This document shows positions 1-7,876 of a stretch of DNA of 64,000 nucleotides, piece after piece. Where the stretch lies: assembly GCF_900105185.1 (NCBI RefSeq), contig NZ_FNTJ01000003.1:333711-397710 (forward strand), read 5' to 3'. The DNA comes from Pseudomonas saponiphila. GTDB taxonomy: Bacteria > Pseudomonadota > Gammaproteobacteria > Pseudomonadales > Pseudomonadaceae. The notes below the pieces were generated by a model. It did not search any database. It saw only the letters and a list, made by a program, of their open reading frames with translations, and was not told where the DNA came from. The translations under genes were made by a program, and so were the position numbers. Positions within the stretch are counted from its first letter, which is position 1. Every line of letters starts with the position of its first letter.

Positions 1-262
1 GCTCAGCAAAAGCGGCGAACTCGTCCTCAATGCTCTGGGGTTTTGCCGGCGATGTTTCCCCTTGAACGGCCTGCTGCTTGATGCGTTCAAGCTCTTCTCG
101 GTAGGCCTGCTCGGATTGGGTGGCTTTGCTTTGCCAGGGGCGGCGTGTAATGGGCGCTACGGGAGCGTAGAGGGTGATGGCGTCAGGGTCTTGCTTAAGT
201 TTTTCTTCAACTGCGCCGGCCAGCATGTCGCGCAGGGCGTTCTTGTCTATCGGTTTGCTCAT
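1..262 (-). CDS. Hypothetical protein, 3' end beyond window
   Basis: Leftward frame opening with ATG at 262 and still open at base 1, so only the first 87 residues are visible. It starts MSKPIDKNALRDMLAGAV and is rich in charged and Gln residues, with no membrane segment. It is the third gene downstream of the promoter-like element at 1641-1670. I do not recognise the family. Confidence 0.6.
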   Translation of the reverse strand, partial: MSKPIDKNALRDMLAGAVEEKLKQDPDAITLYAPVAPITRRPWQSKATQSEQAYREELERIKQQAVQGETSPAKPQSIEDEFAAFAE

Positions 263-348
263 AGGGCTCTGAGTGGTGATCTTGCTTCGAGGGTGCCCGC
301 GCAGACTTAAATCCAGCGCGGTTGCCATTTCATCCTTGCACAGCATGC

Positions 349-374
349 CCATTCAGGAAAGCCAAATGGGCATT
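349..374. other. Short inverted repeat between genes
   Basis: TGCCCATT and AATGGGCA form an 8-bp stem around an 11-base loop just past the stop of the ArdB-like gene. No T-run follows on either strand, so it is at best a weak terminator or an mRNA-end stabiliser. Confidence 0.35.
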
Positions 375-400
375 GTTCTGTGTATTTGCGTTGCCTGGGC

Positions 401-895
401 CTAGTCGATCAGCGCACTGATGGCGTCCGACTCTGGGAAGGAGAGGCGCGGTGCGTTGAGCTCTTCTTCAGTCGGTTTGCGTGGAGCATTGTTCTCGACC
501 ATGAAGTTGCGGCGACCAAAGACAACATCGTAAAGCGCGTCGTAGTAGAGCCGGAATCGCTCGGCCATTTCGAAGTCATTGTGCTCAGCGGCGGCTTCTA
601 CCAGGAAGCTGAGCTGGAACAGGTTCGCCGCCACAGACAGGGCTTCAAGCGAGCACGAAACGGGTGTCTGATTCAGGGAGTGAACACGCGGAACAATGGT
701 GTCCTCCGGGAGGACGTAGGCGAATGCCCCATTCGGATACTCACGCACCTCCCACAGCCCGCCGTCGTAATGCTCAGGAGCAAACTTGCGCATCAGATTG
801 AACAGGTTGTTGTCGTACTCTGCGGCCATGTGGCCGATGCGCTGTACCAGGTAGTCAATGATCTGCTCGTTCGGGATCTCTTTGAATGCTTCCAC
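401..895 (-). CDS. ArdB/KlcA-like antirestriction protein
   Basis: Length 164 aa from a GTG start preceded by AAGGA six bases upstream; a longer ATG-started frame reaches 943 but lacks a comparable ribosome site. The order of features matches the ArdB/KlcA antirestriction family: a helical N-terminus, a Y-D-G-G-x-W-E segment near residues 43-49 followed by a P-N-G turn, then a Leu/Ala-rich helix with AANLFQLSF and a C-terminal helix. Family members inhibit type I restriction enzymes and help a plasmid establish after transfer. It is the second gene of an operon. The similarity was judged by eye, so an unrelated fold remains possible. Confidence 0.55.
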   Translation of the reverse strand: MEAFKEIPNEQIIDYLVQRIGHMAAEYDNNLFNLMRKFAPEHYDGGLWEVREYPNGAFAYVLPEDTIVPRVHSLNQTPVSCSLEALSVAANLFQLSFLVEAAAEHNDFEMAERFRLYYDALYDVVFGRRNFMVENNAPRKPTEEELNAPRLSFPESDAISALID

Positions 896-976
896 GGTGA
901 ATCCTTGGTCTGAATGCTTGAATTGGGAATGTAACGGCGGCATCCACTGGTTACCGCCATGAGCCAGAGGCGCGGG

Positions 977-1606
977 TTATGCCGCGCTTGTGTTGAGACG
1001 GGACGGGTGCGGCCCCGCCTGCACCCATGACTCAAATGCCGAATGGCGAACGCAGGTCATGTTCTTGGCGATCGAGTCATCGATATGGCGCTGAAGCATT
1101 TCGGGGGTGATCGGGCCATGCACCGCTTGGAGATCACGATGACCACCAAAGACAGGCATTGAAGCCAGCTGGTCGATTGCGTCGGAATCGAACGGCTCGT
1201 AGCGGTTGTTCTCCGCCTGGCGAAGGTGCTCCAGCACCAGCTCATCACGAAACACGCAGACTGCCCGGCTGTCTGCGATCAGAAACTTGGCAGCGAGCGC
1301 TTCAGCATCACGCTTACGGTGATCAAACGATTGCGGCTTGGCCAGGCGTGCGGCGTCACAGTGGGCAGCATACGATCGGCGGGGCAGGCCTTCGAACAGG
1401 ACTACCGCCGCGACGGCGTAGTAGGTAGCCTCAGAACGCGCTTTGCTGTTGGGGCGATAGTCGACCAGGACGACAACACGGAAGCCAATCTTGGGGCTCG
1501 CCTGCTCGGTCACAACGACACGCACCTGCATGTCGCTGGCGATGCCTGCTTGAACACAGCGGGCGAAGAGGGTGTTCAAATCTTCAAAGTAGGTTTCGGT
1601 GCTCAT
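977..1606 (-). CDS. Hypothetical protein, 209 aa
   Basis: Starts MSTETYFEDLNTLF with AGGAG upstream of the ATG; the frame is open to 1678 but that extension crosses the promoter element at 1641-1670. Soluble, with a beta-rich middle (QVRVVVTEQ, FRVVVLVDY). First gene of the operon that continues into the ArdB-like gene. No family recognised. Confidence 0.7.
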   Translation of the reverse strand: MSTETYFEDLNTLFARCVQAGIASDMQVRVVVTEQASPKIGFRVVVLVDYRPNSKARSEATYYAVAAVVLFEGLPRRSYAAHCDAARLAKPQSFDHRKRDAEALAAKFLIADSRAVCVFRDELVLEHLRQAENNRYEPFDSDAIDQLASMPVFGGHRDLQAVHGPITPEMLQRHIDDSIAKNMTCVRHSAFESWVQAGPHPSRLNTSAA

Positions 1607-1640
1607 GGCGTGCTCCTGTTGAGTTATTGCCGATGAGCAC

Positions 1641-1670
1641 AGTTTCACGGTGGCAGGCGCGTGCCAGTAG
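1641..1670 (-). promoter_or_regulatory. CTRCTGGCACGC promoter-like element, copy 1
   Basis: On the minus strand CTACTGGCACGC, 12 bases, then GAAACT, followed by TGTGCTCATC. The hexamer ends 34 bases before the ATG at 1606. It serves the three-gene operon running off the left edge. Confidence 0.75.
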
Positions 1671-1671
1671 A

Positions 1672-1974
1672 TCACCACACGCCTATATCGTTGCCTTGAT
1701 CATCCCGGCGCTGGCCGGTGTGAACCTCACGGTGCCAGCCTTCGGGGCGGCCTTCGTAGTCGTCCCAGTCTTCGAACGCGCAGAGGGTCTGCATGCGATC
1801 CGAGTAGCACCAGCGGCGCGTATAACCAACATCCGTCACATCCGCGATGATGGCGAAGGTGAAGGCGAACTGGACCACAGCGGCGGCCCGGCCATCAGGG
1901 AACCGCCTGAAGGCAAGGAACTCCCCGGTTCGCTGCTTAATTTCGGCGTCGAGGTCGGAAATGATGACGGCCAA
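1672..1974 (-). CDS. Hypothetical protein, 100 aa
   Basis: I place the start at a TTG (1974) because AAGGAG lies seven bases upstream. An ATG-started frame to 2097 would run through the end of the neighbouring gene. The product has hydrophobic beta-like stretches (LAVIISDLD, VVQFAFTFAIIADV) and a charged C-terminus. Third gene after the element at 2568-2597. Function unknown. Confidence 0.55.
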   Translation of the reverse strand: MAVIISDLDAEIKQRTGEFLAFRRFPDGRAAAVVQFAFTFAIIADVTDVGYTRRWCYSDRMQTLCAFEDWDDYEGRPEGWHREVHTGQRRDDQGNDIGVW

Positions 1975-1997
1975 TCTGAGGCTCCTTGAGAGAGTGG

Positions 1998-2342
1998 TTA
2001 TGCCTGGGCTGCCAGGCTCGGCGATTGTCCCGAAAGAGTGGAATTGACCGCAATCACTCTCCCAATGTGCTCGAATGAGCGCTTTGCGTCCGGGCACTCA
2101 TGCCTATGGATCAGGTACCGCTTGCCGTCAGCCGTCTCGATGAAGTCATAGTTGATCAGCGAGCCCGTTTTGGTCACTTCGGCAGTGCGAATCCACTCGC
2201 CGGGTGCATACCCTTCAACGTCGTAGGCATGGCCAACTGCTGCGCGCATCACGAAGGCGTCAGACAGGATGCCGTCGAAGCTGAGTGCGGCTTGGCGGGC
2301 AGTTTTGCGCGCTGCCCAAAGGGATGTCTCGAATGCGTTCAT
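1998..2342 (-). CDS. Hypothetical protein, 114 aa
   Basis: Begins MNAFETSLWAARKTAR with GGAG ahead of the ATG; the longer open frame to 2426 has no ribosome site. A beta-rich middle carries a RYLIHRHECPD segment. Middle gene of a three-gene operon. No family recognised. Confidence 0.65.
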   Translation of the reverse strand: MNAFETSLWAARKTARQAALSFDGILSDAFVMRAAVGHAYDVEGYAPGEWIRTAEVTKTGSLINYDFIETADGKRYLIHRHECPDAKRSFEHIGRVIAVNSTLSGQSPSLAAQA

Positions 2343-2392
2343 GGGGTCTCCAGGTATCTGACCGTGGTAGCCGGCAGCAATGCTGCTGGGCG

Positions 2393-2506
2393 TTACATCT
2401 CGAAGAAGCCGGCCTTGCGGGCGCACAGGTAAGACAGCCGCAAAAGCCCGAGGCGCAGGGTTAGAAGCGCTGCCTTGGCGTAAAAGCTCTTGGTGATGAT
2501 CGGCAT
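2393..2506 (-). CDS. Hypothetical mini-protein, 37 aa
   Basis: ATG at 2506 with a G-rich ribosome site (AAGGGGG). The product MPIITKSFYAKAALLTLRLG... is basic and amphipathic. It is the first frame after the promoter-like element at 2568-2597 and lies 50 bases ahead of the next start, so it may be a real mini-protein or a leader peptide. Confidence 0.45.
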   Translation of the reverse strand: MPIITKSFYAKAALLTLRLGLLRLSYLCARKAGFFEM

Positions 2507-2567
2507 TCGCGCCCCCTTGAGGCCTGTCCGTTCCAGGACTCCCGTTGAGTCCCGGTTACACAAGGCC

Positions 2568-2597
2568 ATCTTCGCCCAGGGGACGGCGTGCCAGAAG
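2568..2597 (-). promoter_or_regulatory. CTRCTGGCACGC promoter-like element, copy 2
   Basis: CTTCTGGCACGC (one mismatch at the R position), 12 bases, GAAGAT. It ends 61 bases before the ATG of the 37-aa frame at 2506, and lies in the gap between two operons. Confidence 0.7.
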
Positions 2598-2641
2598 GCG
2601 GCGAGTAGTCCCCGTACGGGAACCAACTTTGGGGCCGAGAT

Positions 2642-2911
2642 TTACCCGCCAGACTGGGTGTCGGCGCTGGCGCTGTCCTGGAAGGCAGGATGCCCGAGGT
2701 CAACAGTGATGCTGCTGTCGACGGAATCAGCTCCGGCGTACTTCTTGGCCCAGCTTCGGCGCTGAGCGGGAGTCCTCTTGGAGCACGCCGGTTCGTGCCG
2801 GTTACGCCAAGCGCGGCAAAGCCCCATCATGTTCCGCTTGGCGAATGTCAGCATGCGCAGCTCTGCTCCGCAGATCCGACACACAGCGTGACCGTTATGA
2901 CCAGTTCCCAT
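2642..2911 (-). CDS. Cys-containing small protein, 89 aa
   Basis: ATG at 2911 with AGGAAGGG upstream. The N-terminus has CRICGAEL, then further Cys at the end of CRAWRNRHEPAC, which could bind one zinc ion; the middle is very basic (TPAQRRSWAKKY). Last gene of the six-gene operon from 4458-4487. Nucleic-acid binding is plausible but unproven. Confidence 0.6.
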   Translation of the reverse strand: MGTGHNGHAVCRICGAELRMLTFAKRNMMGLCRAWRNRHEPACSKRTPAQRRSWAKKYAGADSVDSSITVDLGHPAFQDSASADTQSGG

Positions 2912-2930
2912 AGCAAACCCTTCCTGAGAG

Positions 2931-3293
2931 CTAAGCGACAGAGCCGCCAGCGGCGATGATTGCAGCTCGAACGGCCTCCAGTTTTTCCTTGGGCACAGAT
3001 ACCGAGAGGTAGGCGGTGTTCTGCTTCTTGCGCCAGGCCTTGAAGAACGACTCGAAACTGACTTCCTTGAAGCCGGCGATATTGGAGGTGACGAACCCGT
3101 CAACGATGGTGACTTGATCATCGTTTTTCAGGTCATCCTCGATCGAGAAGTGGTCGTCTACTTCTGCGCCGTTGACGACCAGTACCAGGTCTTCGTGCCA
3201 GACATCATCGCTGCCGCTGTCCGGGGTTTTACGCCAGTATTGGTCGTCGTTGTAGAACGCCTTCAGCTCAGCGCCTGTAGTTTTTGTCGCCAC
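2931..3293 (-). CDS. Hypothetical protein, 120 aa
   Basis: Start placed at GTG 3293 because GAGGG precedes it by eight bases; the open frame runs to 3365 inside the upstream gene. Acidic N-terminal half, basic FFKAWRKKQ in the middle, and a C-terminal VPKEKLEAVRAAIIAAGG helix. No family recognised. Confidence 0.6.
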   Translation of the reverse strand: MATKTTGAELKAFYNDDQYWRKTPDSGSDDVWHEDLVLVVNGAEVDDHFSIEDDLKNDDQVTIVDGFVTSNIAGFKEVSFESFFKAWRKKQNTAYLSVSVPKEKLEAVRAAIIAAGGSVA

Positions 3294-3312
3294 TTGAAGC
3301 GCCCTCGAATGG

Positions 3313-3696
3313 TTACAGAATCGGGTTGGTAAGGTTTTCGTCGCGGATGGCCCGGCATAGATCAAGCAGCGCCTGACGAACCTTCGGGGAGCGTCCGCCC
3401 CCTGAGAACGGGACGCAAAACTCTACATCGGCCATCTCGCCCTCATCGCTGATCACGGCAATCGAGACATCAGAGTCACCATCGAGAATCAGGCGTAGAC
3501 GGCCTTTCCCCATATCCTCACGGCGCTCGAAGAACTCTCCGAGCGGTAGGGGGTCTTTGGGCTGCTCCGACTGGCTCAGGAGCTCACGGGCAGCTTCCAG
3601 CACCTGGGAGCCGAAAAAGCTGTCTCCAAAGCACCCGCCGTCTGCCAGCTCCATACTGGCCGCTTCCTCTATCGCCAAACTGGTAATCAGTGCCAT
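3313..3696 (-). CDS. Hypothetical protein, 127 aa
   Basis: ATG at 3696, only six bases after the preceding stop (3703). Acidic, soluble, with a beta-like RLRLILDGDSDVSIAVISD segment and an FCVPFSGGGRSPKV loop. Fourth gene of its operon. Function unknown. Confidence 0.65.
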   Translation of the reverse strand: MALITSLAIEEAASMELADGGCFGDSFFGSQVLEAARELLSQSEQPKDPLPLGEFFERREDMGKGRLRLILDGDSDVSIAVISDEGEMADVEFCVPFSGGGRSPKVRQALLDLCRAIRDENLTNPIL

Positions 3697-3702
3697 AGCA
3701 AC

Positions 3703-3891
3703 CTATCCCTGAGCCCCGGTATCTCGGGTCATGTAGTCGACAAAAAACTCAATCCACAGGCCAGAGTTGTCATCGCTTAGTTCAAGCGGGTACTGCTCGG
3801 GATTGAGAGCATGCTGCCGCCGATATTCAGCCGCGAACCCTTCGATGTCGGCTTGAACCTCTGCAACGAACGCATCAAGGCTGTTCTTCAC
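3703..3891 (-). CDS. Hypothetical small protein, 62 aa
   Basis: GTG start at 3891 with GAGGTGA just upstream. Acidic; starts MKNSLDAFVAEVQADIEGF. It overlaps the 3' end of the preceding gene by 17 bases, which suggests coupled translation. Confidence 0.6.
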   Translation of the reverse strand: MKNSLDAFVAEVQADIEGFAAEYRRQHALNPEQYPLELSDDNSGLWIEFFVDYMTRDTGAQG

Positions 3892-4060
3892 GTCTCACCT
3901 CGTAATCTCCAGCCCGGAGAGCATTTGCCAGCCGGGAATTGATTTGCGCGGCGCGGATAGCCCGCAGGAGCCGGCGAGAGGGAAGCGCTTTGCGCCTCCC
4001 TTTGCAACCCTGCCGCTGGCCTCGTGCGGCAAAGATACAGCGCAGAGTCCGGCGTGACAT
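3875..4060 (-). CDS. Hypothetical basic small protein, 61 aa
   Basis: ATG at 4060 with AAGGTGG upstream. Strongly basic (MSRRTLRCIFAARGQRQGCK...), so nucleic-acid binding is possible. An upstream-extended frame to 4168 overlaps the 111-aa gene and is less likely. Second gene of the operon. Confidence 0.5.
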   Translation of the reverse strand: MSRRTLRCIFAARGQRQGCKGRRKALPSRRLLRAIRAAQINSRLANALRAGDYEVRREEQP

Positions 4061-4073
4061 GCGAATTACCACC

Positions 4074-4409
4074 TTAGAAAGTTCCAATCCGGGCCACCCC
4101 TTTACGGTCTTTGACGATGCAAAAGATTTCGTCGCGAAGAGCCTGAAGCTTTTGGAAGCACTCATCACGGCGAGCCTGGAAATGGCAGAAGCTCAGCCCG
4201 GTATCCGCCTCGCGGGGGGAATCAAAATGGCGGGCTGGGTAGGACACACCAGTAAACGGCCCATCAACGTAGCGAGCCACAGAGTCGGCACGGTTACGCA
4301 GATCAATCCGATAGCCCAGGGCCTCAATCTCGCTGCGCATTTCCTTGGCCGACACTTGGCGAACTCCAGCCTGGATCAGTCGAGCCGCTTCCATTTCCGC
4401 AGTATCCAT
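4074..4409 (-). CDS. Hypothetical protein, 111 aa
   Basis: ATG at 4409 preceded by GGAGAGAG. Mixed helical protein beginning MDTAEMEAARLIQAGVRQV, soluble, with two scattered Cys. First gene of a six-gene operon behind the element at 4458-4487. Confidence 0.65.
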   Translation of the reverse strand: MDTAEMEAARLIQAGVRQVSAKEMRSEIEALGYRIDLRNRADSVARYVDGPFTGVSYPARHFDSPREADTGLSFCHFQARRDECFQKLQALRDEIFCIVKDRKGVARIGTF

Positions 4410-4457
4410 ATTCTCTCTCCAGTAGCGGCGGGCGTCAGGCCCGCTTTCGATGGAGTC

Positions 4458-4487
4458 AGTTTCTGCGCGCGGGGTGCGTGCCAGTAG
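4458..4487 (-). promoter_or_regulatory. CTRCTGGCACGC promoter-like element, copy 3
   Basis: CTACTGGCACGC, 12 bases, GAAACT, then GACTCCATC. It ends 48 bases before the ATG at 4409 and heads the operon reading down to 2642. Confidence 0.75.
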
Positions 4488-4530
4488 GTGAGGTCAGGGA
4501 ATTTCTGTGCAGTACCTGCTTTCAGGCAAG

Positions 4531-4556
4531 AAAAAGGGCAGCCATGTGGCCGCCCT
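4531..4556 (-). terminator. Rho-independent terminator
   Basis: Read leftward: AGGGCGGCC...GGCTGCCCT stem followed by TTTTTC. It lies 3' of the five-gene operon that ends at 4711 and just before the element at 4458-4487. Confidence 0.75.
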
Positions 4557-4710
4557 AAATTGGAGTCCTGATATTGGCATCCTCAGGATGGGACGAAGAG
4601 GTCTCACCTTGCAGCGATGTCGCAGCACCGCCGAGGTTCCTACGTCTGCTATGGCCCTGCAAGGCAGCAGATTTCGCGCTCTTGGGTCTTCTCTTGTTAT
4701 TTGGCTTCAG

Positions 4711-4908
4711 CTACGCGCAAACAGCGGCTGCCCCGAGCGCGACAGGTGCTTGTTCAATTTTCGCGGCGCTGATTTGGGCTTCAGTCCAGCCACGCCCGCG
4801 AAGGTAATGGCGGAACGCATCGCGGGCAGCGGCGGAATTGCGTGCTCCCATCTGATAGCTCGCCTTGTCGCCAGTCTCGGGGTTCTCAGCTTGCAGAGTG
4901 ATGATCAT
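4711..4908 (-). CDS. Hypothetical small protein, 65 aa
   Basis: ATG at 4908 with GAGGAAC upstream. MIITLQAENPETG... is followed by a helical YLRGRGWTEAQISAAKIEQ segment. The style resembles small plasmid proteins of unknown role. Last gene of its operon. The 154 bases between its stop and the terminator hold no convincing start codon. Confidence 0.6.
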   Translation of the reverse strand: MIITLQAENPETGDKASYQMGARNSAAARDAFRHYLRGRGWTEAQISAAKIEQAPVALGAAAVCA

Positions 4909-4950
4909 CGGGGTTCCTCGGTTATTGGAGAGTTGCGACAGGGACAACCT

Positions 4951-5397
4951 TTAGGGTGCTGGTGCTGCCAAAGCGCTGCGGGCTTGCTCAATCGCGAGGC
5001 CGAGCCCGTAGCTTGCCGAGTGGTCGTCAATCAGACCGGCGTTACCACGACCCCATGCAAAGCGAATGACGCCCGTCTTATCGCCGTCCTTGAGCACACG
5101 GATAATCGGTTTGGAGCATTGGTTGCTGTGCTCCAGGGTCTGCTCAATGCTGGGGGTGTGCTGCCACGCCCCATCGAGCATGACCTCGTGCGGGAGCCAG
5201 CCCTGCTGAGTGAGCGACTGGAGAAACTGCTGCAAGCCCTGACGCTCGATGTCAGTGGGCATCATGTTCGGAGCCTGCACCAGTTGTTGGCACCCAAAGC
5301 AGCCGCAAGGGCGCTCCAGTGGTCGACAGGCTACGCAATGGCAGGACTGGTCATGGGCGTGAGGGTGGGTGTGCCCGGCATTAACGATGGTCATCAT
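4951..5397 (-). CDS. His/Cys-rich N-terminus protein, 148 aa
   Basis: ATG at 5397 with GGGAG. The first 45 residues are packed with His and Cys (HTHPHAHDQSCHCVAC, then PCGCFGC), a probable metal-binding module. The rest is soluble, with a VRFAWGRG-like beta segment and an Ala-rich end. An ATG-started frame to 5511 would overlap the upstream gene. Function unknown; metal binding is inferred only from residue spacing. Confidence 0.6.
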   Translation of the reverse strand: MMTIVNAGHTHPHAHDQSCHCVACRPLERPCGCFGCQQLVQAPNMMPTDIERQGLQQFLQSLTQQGWLPHEVMLDGAWQHTPSIEQTLEHSNQCSKPIIRVLKDGDKTGVIRFAWGRGNAGLIDDHSASYGLGLAIEQARSALAAPAP

Positions 5398-5410
5398 GGA
5401 CTCCCTGTAT

Positions 5411-5608
5411 TCAGTGTCCGATCTGCGGAGTTGAAGTTGGTGCGTATTCACCGGCAGCCACTTCTGCCAGGCCGGAGAGGTCAGCCTGCTGCAACTCACG
5501 AGGCTGGCCATTAACCGACCAGTACCCGTGGAAAACCGGGTTCCATTCGTAACGAACGCCGCACACCAGCAATTGATCGCGGTCTTGAATCTTCACTTGC
5601 GTTGCCAT
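5411..5608 (-). CDS. Hypothetical small protein, 65 aa
   Basis: ATG at 5608, closely following the upstream gene (stop at 5618). Contains VCGVRYEWNPVFHGYWSVNG, which suggests a small beta fold. Third gene of the operon from 6161-6190. Confidence 0.6.
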   Translation of the reverse strand: MATQVKIQDRDQLLVCGVRYEWNPVFHGYWSVNGQPRELQQADLSGLAEVAAGEYAPTSTPQIGH

Positions 5609-5617
5609 GTGGAGACC

Positions 5618-5875
5618 TTAGGGCTGGTGGATCAGGTGAAAGGTACGGCCGATGGCGGCTTCGGAGACGTTCCGACGAAACTCGGAATGCTGGTCTGCTC
5701 GATGCTCGGCAGGGGCGTCTACTCGCGTCATCCAGAAACCGAGATTTTCTTCCCAGGAGTCGCAGACGTACTTGTGCCCATCCCACGCTTTGAAGGTGCG
5801 CCCGATCGTTTCGTGATCGGGGTGGGTCTTAGGAGTTCTGATCGCTCGAACGGCCACGTTGGTACTCCCTGTCAT
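5618..5875 (-). CDS. Hypothetical small protein, 85 aa
   Basis: ATG at 5875 overlaps the stop of the preceding gene (ATGA arrangement), pointing to coupled translation. MTGSTNVAVRAIRTPKTH... with an aromatic FKAWDGHKYVCDSWEENLGF segment. No family recognised. Confidence 0.6.
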   Translation of the reverse strand: MTGSTNVAVRAIRTPKTHPDHETIGRTFKAWDGHKYVCDSWEENLGFWMTRVDAPAEHRADQHSEFRRNVSEAAIGRTFHLIHQP

Positions 5876-6096
5876 TTGGCGCTGAAGTTGGGGCAGCTGA
5901 AGTCAGGCCCGGTACGCATGAAGACGCTCAAGCCGGAATCGTCATTCACCTCGACGACAATGGCGCAACCGGAAGTCCCAGCTACGCGCTCGCCCTGGAT
6001 GGTGTTGATGAAGTCGCAGTGACGATGCGTTTTGCTCTCGGGCTCTAAAACCCAGTAGCAGCAGTTCTGGCACACGCTTGCGCTTGCATTGGTCAT
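5872..6096 (-). CDS. Cys-rich small protein, 74 aa
   Basis: Start taken at ATG 6096 (GAGG ten bases upstream); an ATG three codons earlier abuts the same ribosome site. Five Cys in a CQNCCYW...HRHCDF...SGCAIV...FSCPNF pattern suggest one zinc or iron-sulfur site. First gene of a five-gene operon. Confidence 0.6.
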   Translation of the reverse strand: MTNASASVCQNCCYWVLEPESKTHRHCDFINTIQGERVAGTSGCAIVVEVNDDSGLSVFMRTGPDFSCPNFSAK

Positions 6097-6160
6097 TCTT
6101 GGCATCCTCGGTCAGCTTTGGGCCGGGTATCTATGGGGCGACTTGCCCGAACACACAGCT

Positions 6161-6190
6161 ATGATCGGGCAAGGCTGCGCGTGCCAGCAG
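6161..6190 (-). promoter_or_regulatory. CTRCTGGCACGC promoter-like element, copy 4
   Basis: CTGCTGGCACGC, 12 bases, GATCAT. It ends 64 bases before the ATG at 6096, the longest leader of the set. Confidence 0.75.
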
Positions 6191-6195
6191 GTGCA

Positions 6196-6834
6196 TCACA
6201 ACTCTTGGTAAACCTCAGTGGACGCCGGCGGCAGGGCCAGTAGCTGCTCGGCAACTGCCTTCGGCAGACGCGGGTGGTTGTCCAGGATTCGCTTGAGGAT
6301 GGCCGGGCGCTTGGTATGAGACAGGGTGTCGTAGCTGCGGCTGTAGCCTTGAGAGTTCATGGTCAAGAGCACGGCCTGACCGTCTTTGTTCACCCCATAC
6401 AGTTCAAGCCTCATGTTCTGGCCGGAATCAGAATGAGTGATCAGATTGACGCGCAGACCAGCACCGGAGCGCGCGAGCATCGTCAACCAGCCGCGCATGT
6501 CAGCCAGTACCAGCTGGGCCTTGCTATGGCTTCGCACTTCTTTCGCAATGCGAGTCAGCTTTTCCCAGGCAAAGCGAAGAGCGACGGCGAAGAACACAAA
6601 GCACGCAGCATCTTGGGTTGCCGGCAAGGAGAGGGTGCTAATTGATTTGGCAAAGGCGCAAAGATGTTCATACCCGAACGGCCACATCCACAGTCCAACG
6701 AAGAACAGCACAGATGCGAACTCGATCTGCGCGGTCTTGATGCGCTTGCGCTTGATGTCGTGGGGCTGGAAGGACTGGAGAAGGCACTCGCCATTGAGGT
6801 ACTGGTCGCGGGTGACGATTTGGGTTTCCTGCAT
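6196..6834 (-). CDS. Two-span membrane protein, 212 aa
   Basis: ATG at 6834 with AGGAGCG upstream. A basic N-terminus is followed by two hydrophobic helices near residues 40-60 (ASVLFFVGLWMWPFGY) and 75-92 (AACFVFFAVALRFAW), then a soluble C-terminal half with a beta-rich NLITHSDSGQNMRLELYGV. Likely an inner-membrane protein with a cytosolic domain. Single-gene unit. Function unknown. Confidence 0.65.
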   Translation of the reverse strand: MQETQIVTRDQYLNGECLLQSFQPHDIKRKRIKTAQIEFASVLFFVGLWMWPFGYEHLCAFAKSISTLSLPATQDAACFVFFAVALRFAWEKLTRIAKEVRSHSKAQLVLADMRGWLTMLARSGAGLRVNLITHSDSGQNMRLELYGVNKDGQAVLLTMNSQGYSRSYDTLSHTKRPAILKRILDNHPRLPKAVAEQLLALPPASTEVYQEL

Positions 6835-6864
6835 GATCGCTCCTATGGGTTAGCTGCTGTGTGC

Positions 6865-6894
6865 AGTCTCAATCCCAGGAGTGCGTGCCAGTAG
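6865..6894 (-). promoter_or_regulatory. CTRCTGGCACGC promoter-like element, copy 5
   Basis: CTACTGGCACGC, 12 bases, GAGACT. It ends 30 bases before the ATG at 6834. Confidence 0.75.
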
Positions 6895-6936
6895 ATCCGA
6901 AAATGGCTAAAGTCCGGGCTTCAGCTCTGGATCAGC

Positions 6937-7107
6937 ATGACCATGACCGATACAACAGCGCCAGCACCAGAGCGGTCATCGAGCCGCTTTGCCGACTTCA
7001 TTCGCCATGCGAGTGCGGGGGAGAAGAAGCGGGTTTACAGCGCCGTACTTCAGGGCGCAACCGAACGCCAGCTTCGTACCCTCAAGGGGCAGAAGAAGCT
7101 GGCGTAA
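6937..7107 (+). CDS. Small protein on the opposite strand, 56 aa
   Basis: ATG at 6937, TAA at 7105; MTMTDTTAPAPERSSSRFAD, then an amphipathic helix with FIRHASAGEKKRVYSAVLQG. This helical pattern recalls short phage and plasmid proteins. It fills the gap between two leftward operons and is the only rightward gene in the first 36 kb. The ribosome site is weak, so expression is uncertain. Confidence 0.5.
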   Translation: MTMTDTTAPAPERSSSRFADFIRHASAGEKKRVYSAVLQGATERQLRTLKGQKKLA

Positions 7108-7111
7108 TAGG

Positions 7112-7876
7112 TCATGCGACGGCAGCTGAGTCCGCTTGCCGAGAAACCCGTGGGGCATAGAACCGCCACGACTCCAGCCAGGCGGCCAGTTCATCGTTGG
7201 CGGCGTCGATCACCATAGCAGCCGAGTCATCCTGGGTGGCGATGGCCAGCGGCATACCGTCAACGATGCCGCACGCGGTAATGCCAGCCACAGTCGCCGG
7301 AATCTTCAGTGCGTGCAGGTCGCGCAGGCCAGTCACAGGGACGCTGAGATAGGGCGAGCGCACTGCCAGCAGCACTTTCTCAACCGGTGCGCCAGCACCA
7401 ATCTCAACGCCAACCTTCGGGGTTACGCCAAGCCATTTCAGCGCCCCGTATTCGGAGCTCGTTTGGCTGGTCGGGCGATAGACGACCAATGGCGTTACGC
7501 CGGCAGAGCACTGATCCGGGTTCAGGAAATTGTCGAACTCGTTCCCAGGTCTCAGGAAGAGGTGCCGGTGCCGGACGGGCACACAGCGATGCACCAGCAG
7601 CCGGCTGATGTCGCCGATGTGCCAGAGGACTTCGGCCGGCTGGTGTCTGGCTCCTGCCGGGTACTTCTCGGTCAGGTATTCATGCCAGGAGGCCAGCTGA
7701 GGCCGGGATACTGTGACCTGAACGATCTCCGAGTCATGCGCGTCATGGTGGCCGTGGGGGCAAAGGTCGGCCAGAGTGTGCAGGTCGCCGCAACCCCGCT
7801 CAGTGACCTCAAACCCGAGGTCAGCCGATCGCGCTTGGAATTGCACGCGGATGGTGGATGGCAGGGACGGCGGCAT
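7112..7876 (-). CDS. Hypothetical protein, 254 aa
   Basis: ATG at 7876, overlapping the 3' end of the upstream gene by 56 bases. Soluble. His-rich patches in the first half (DLCPHGHHDAHD, HRCVPVRHRHLFL) could bind metal, and the C-terminal half alternates beta and Ala-rich helix. Second gene of its operon. No family recognised. Confidence 0.6.
   Translation of the reverse strand: MPPSLPSTIRVQFQARSADLGFEVTERGCGDLHTLADLCPHGHHDAHDSEIVQVTVSRPQLASWHEYLTEKYPAGARHQPAEVLWHIGDISRLLVHRCVPVRHRHLFLRPGNEFDNFLNPDQCSAGVTPLVVYRPTSQTSSEYGALKWLGVTPKVGVEIGAGAPVEKVLLAVRSPYLSVPVTGLRDLHALKIPATVAGITACGIVDGMPLAIATQDDSAAMVIDAANDELAAWLESWRFYAPRVSRQADSAAVA

Noticed and set aside
4561..4710. An open leftward frame of about 50 codons between the terminator and the gene at 4711
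   Set aside because: It begins only with a CTG or no start directly after a stop, has no ribosome site, and reads as basic low-complexity sequence.
4507..5514. Long rightward frame of 335 codons
   Set aside because: It runs through a leftward terminator and opposite two leftward genes, and its translation lacks recognisable structure.
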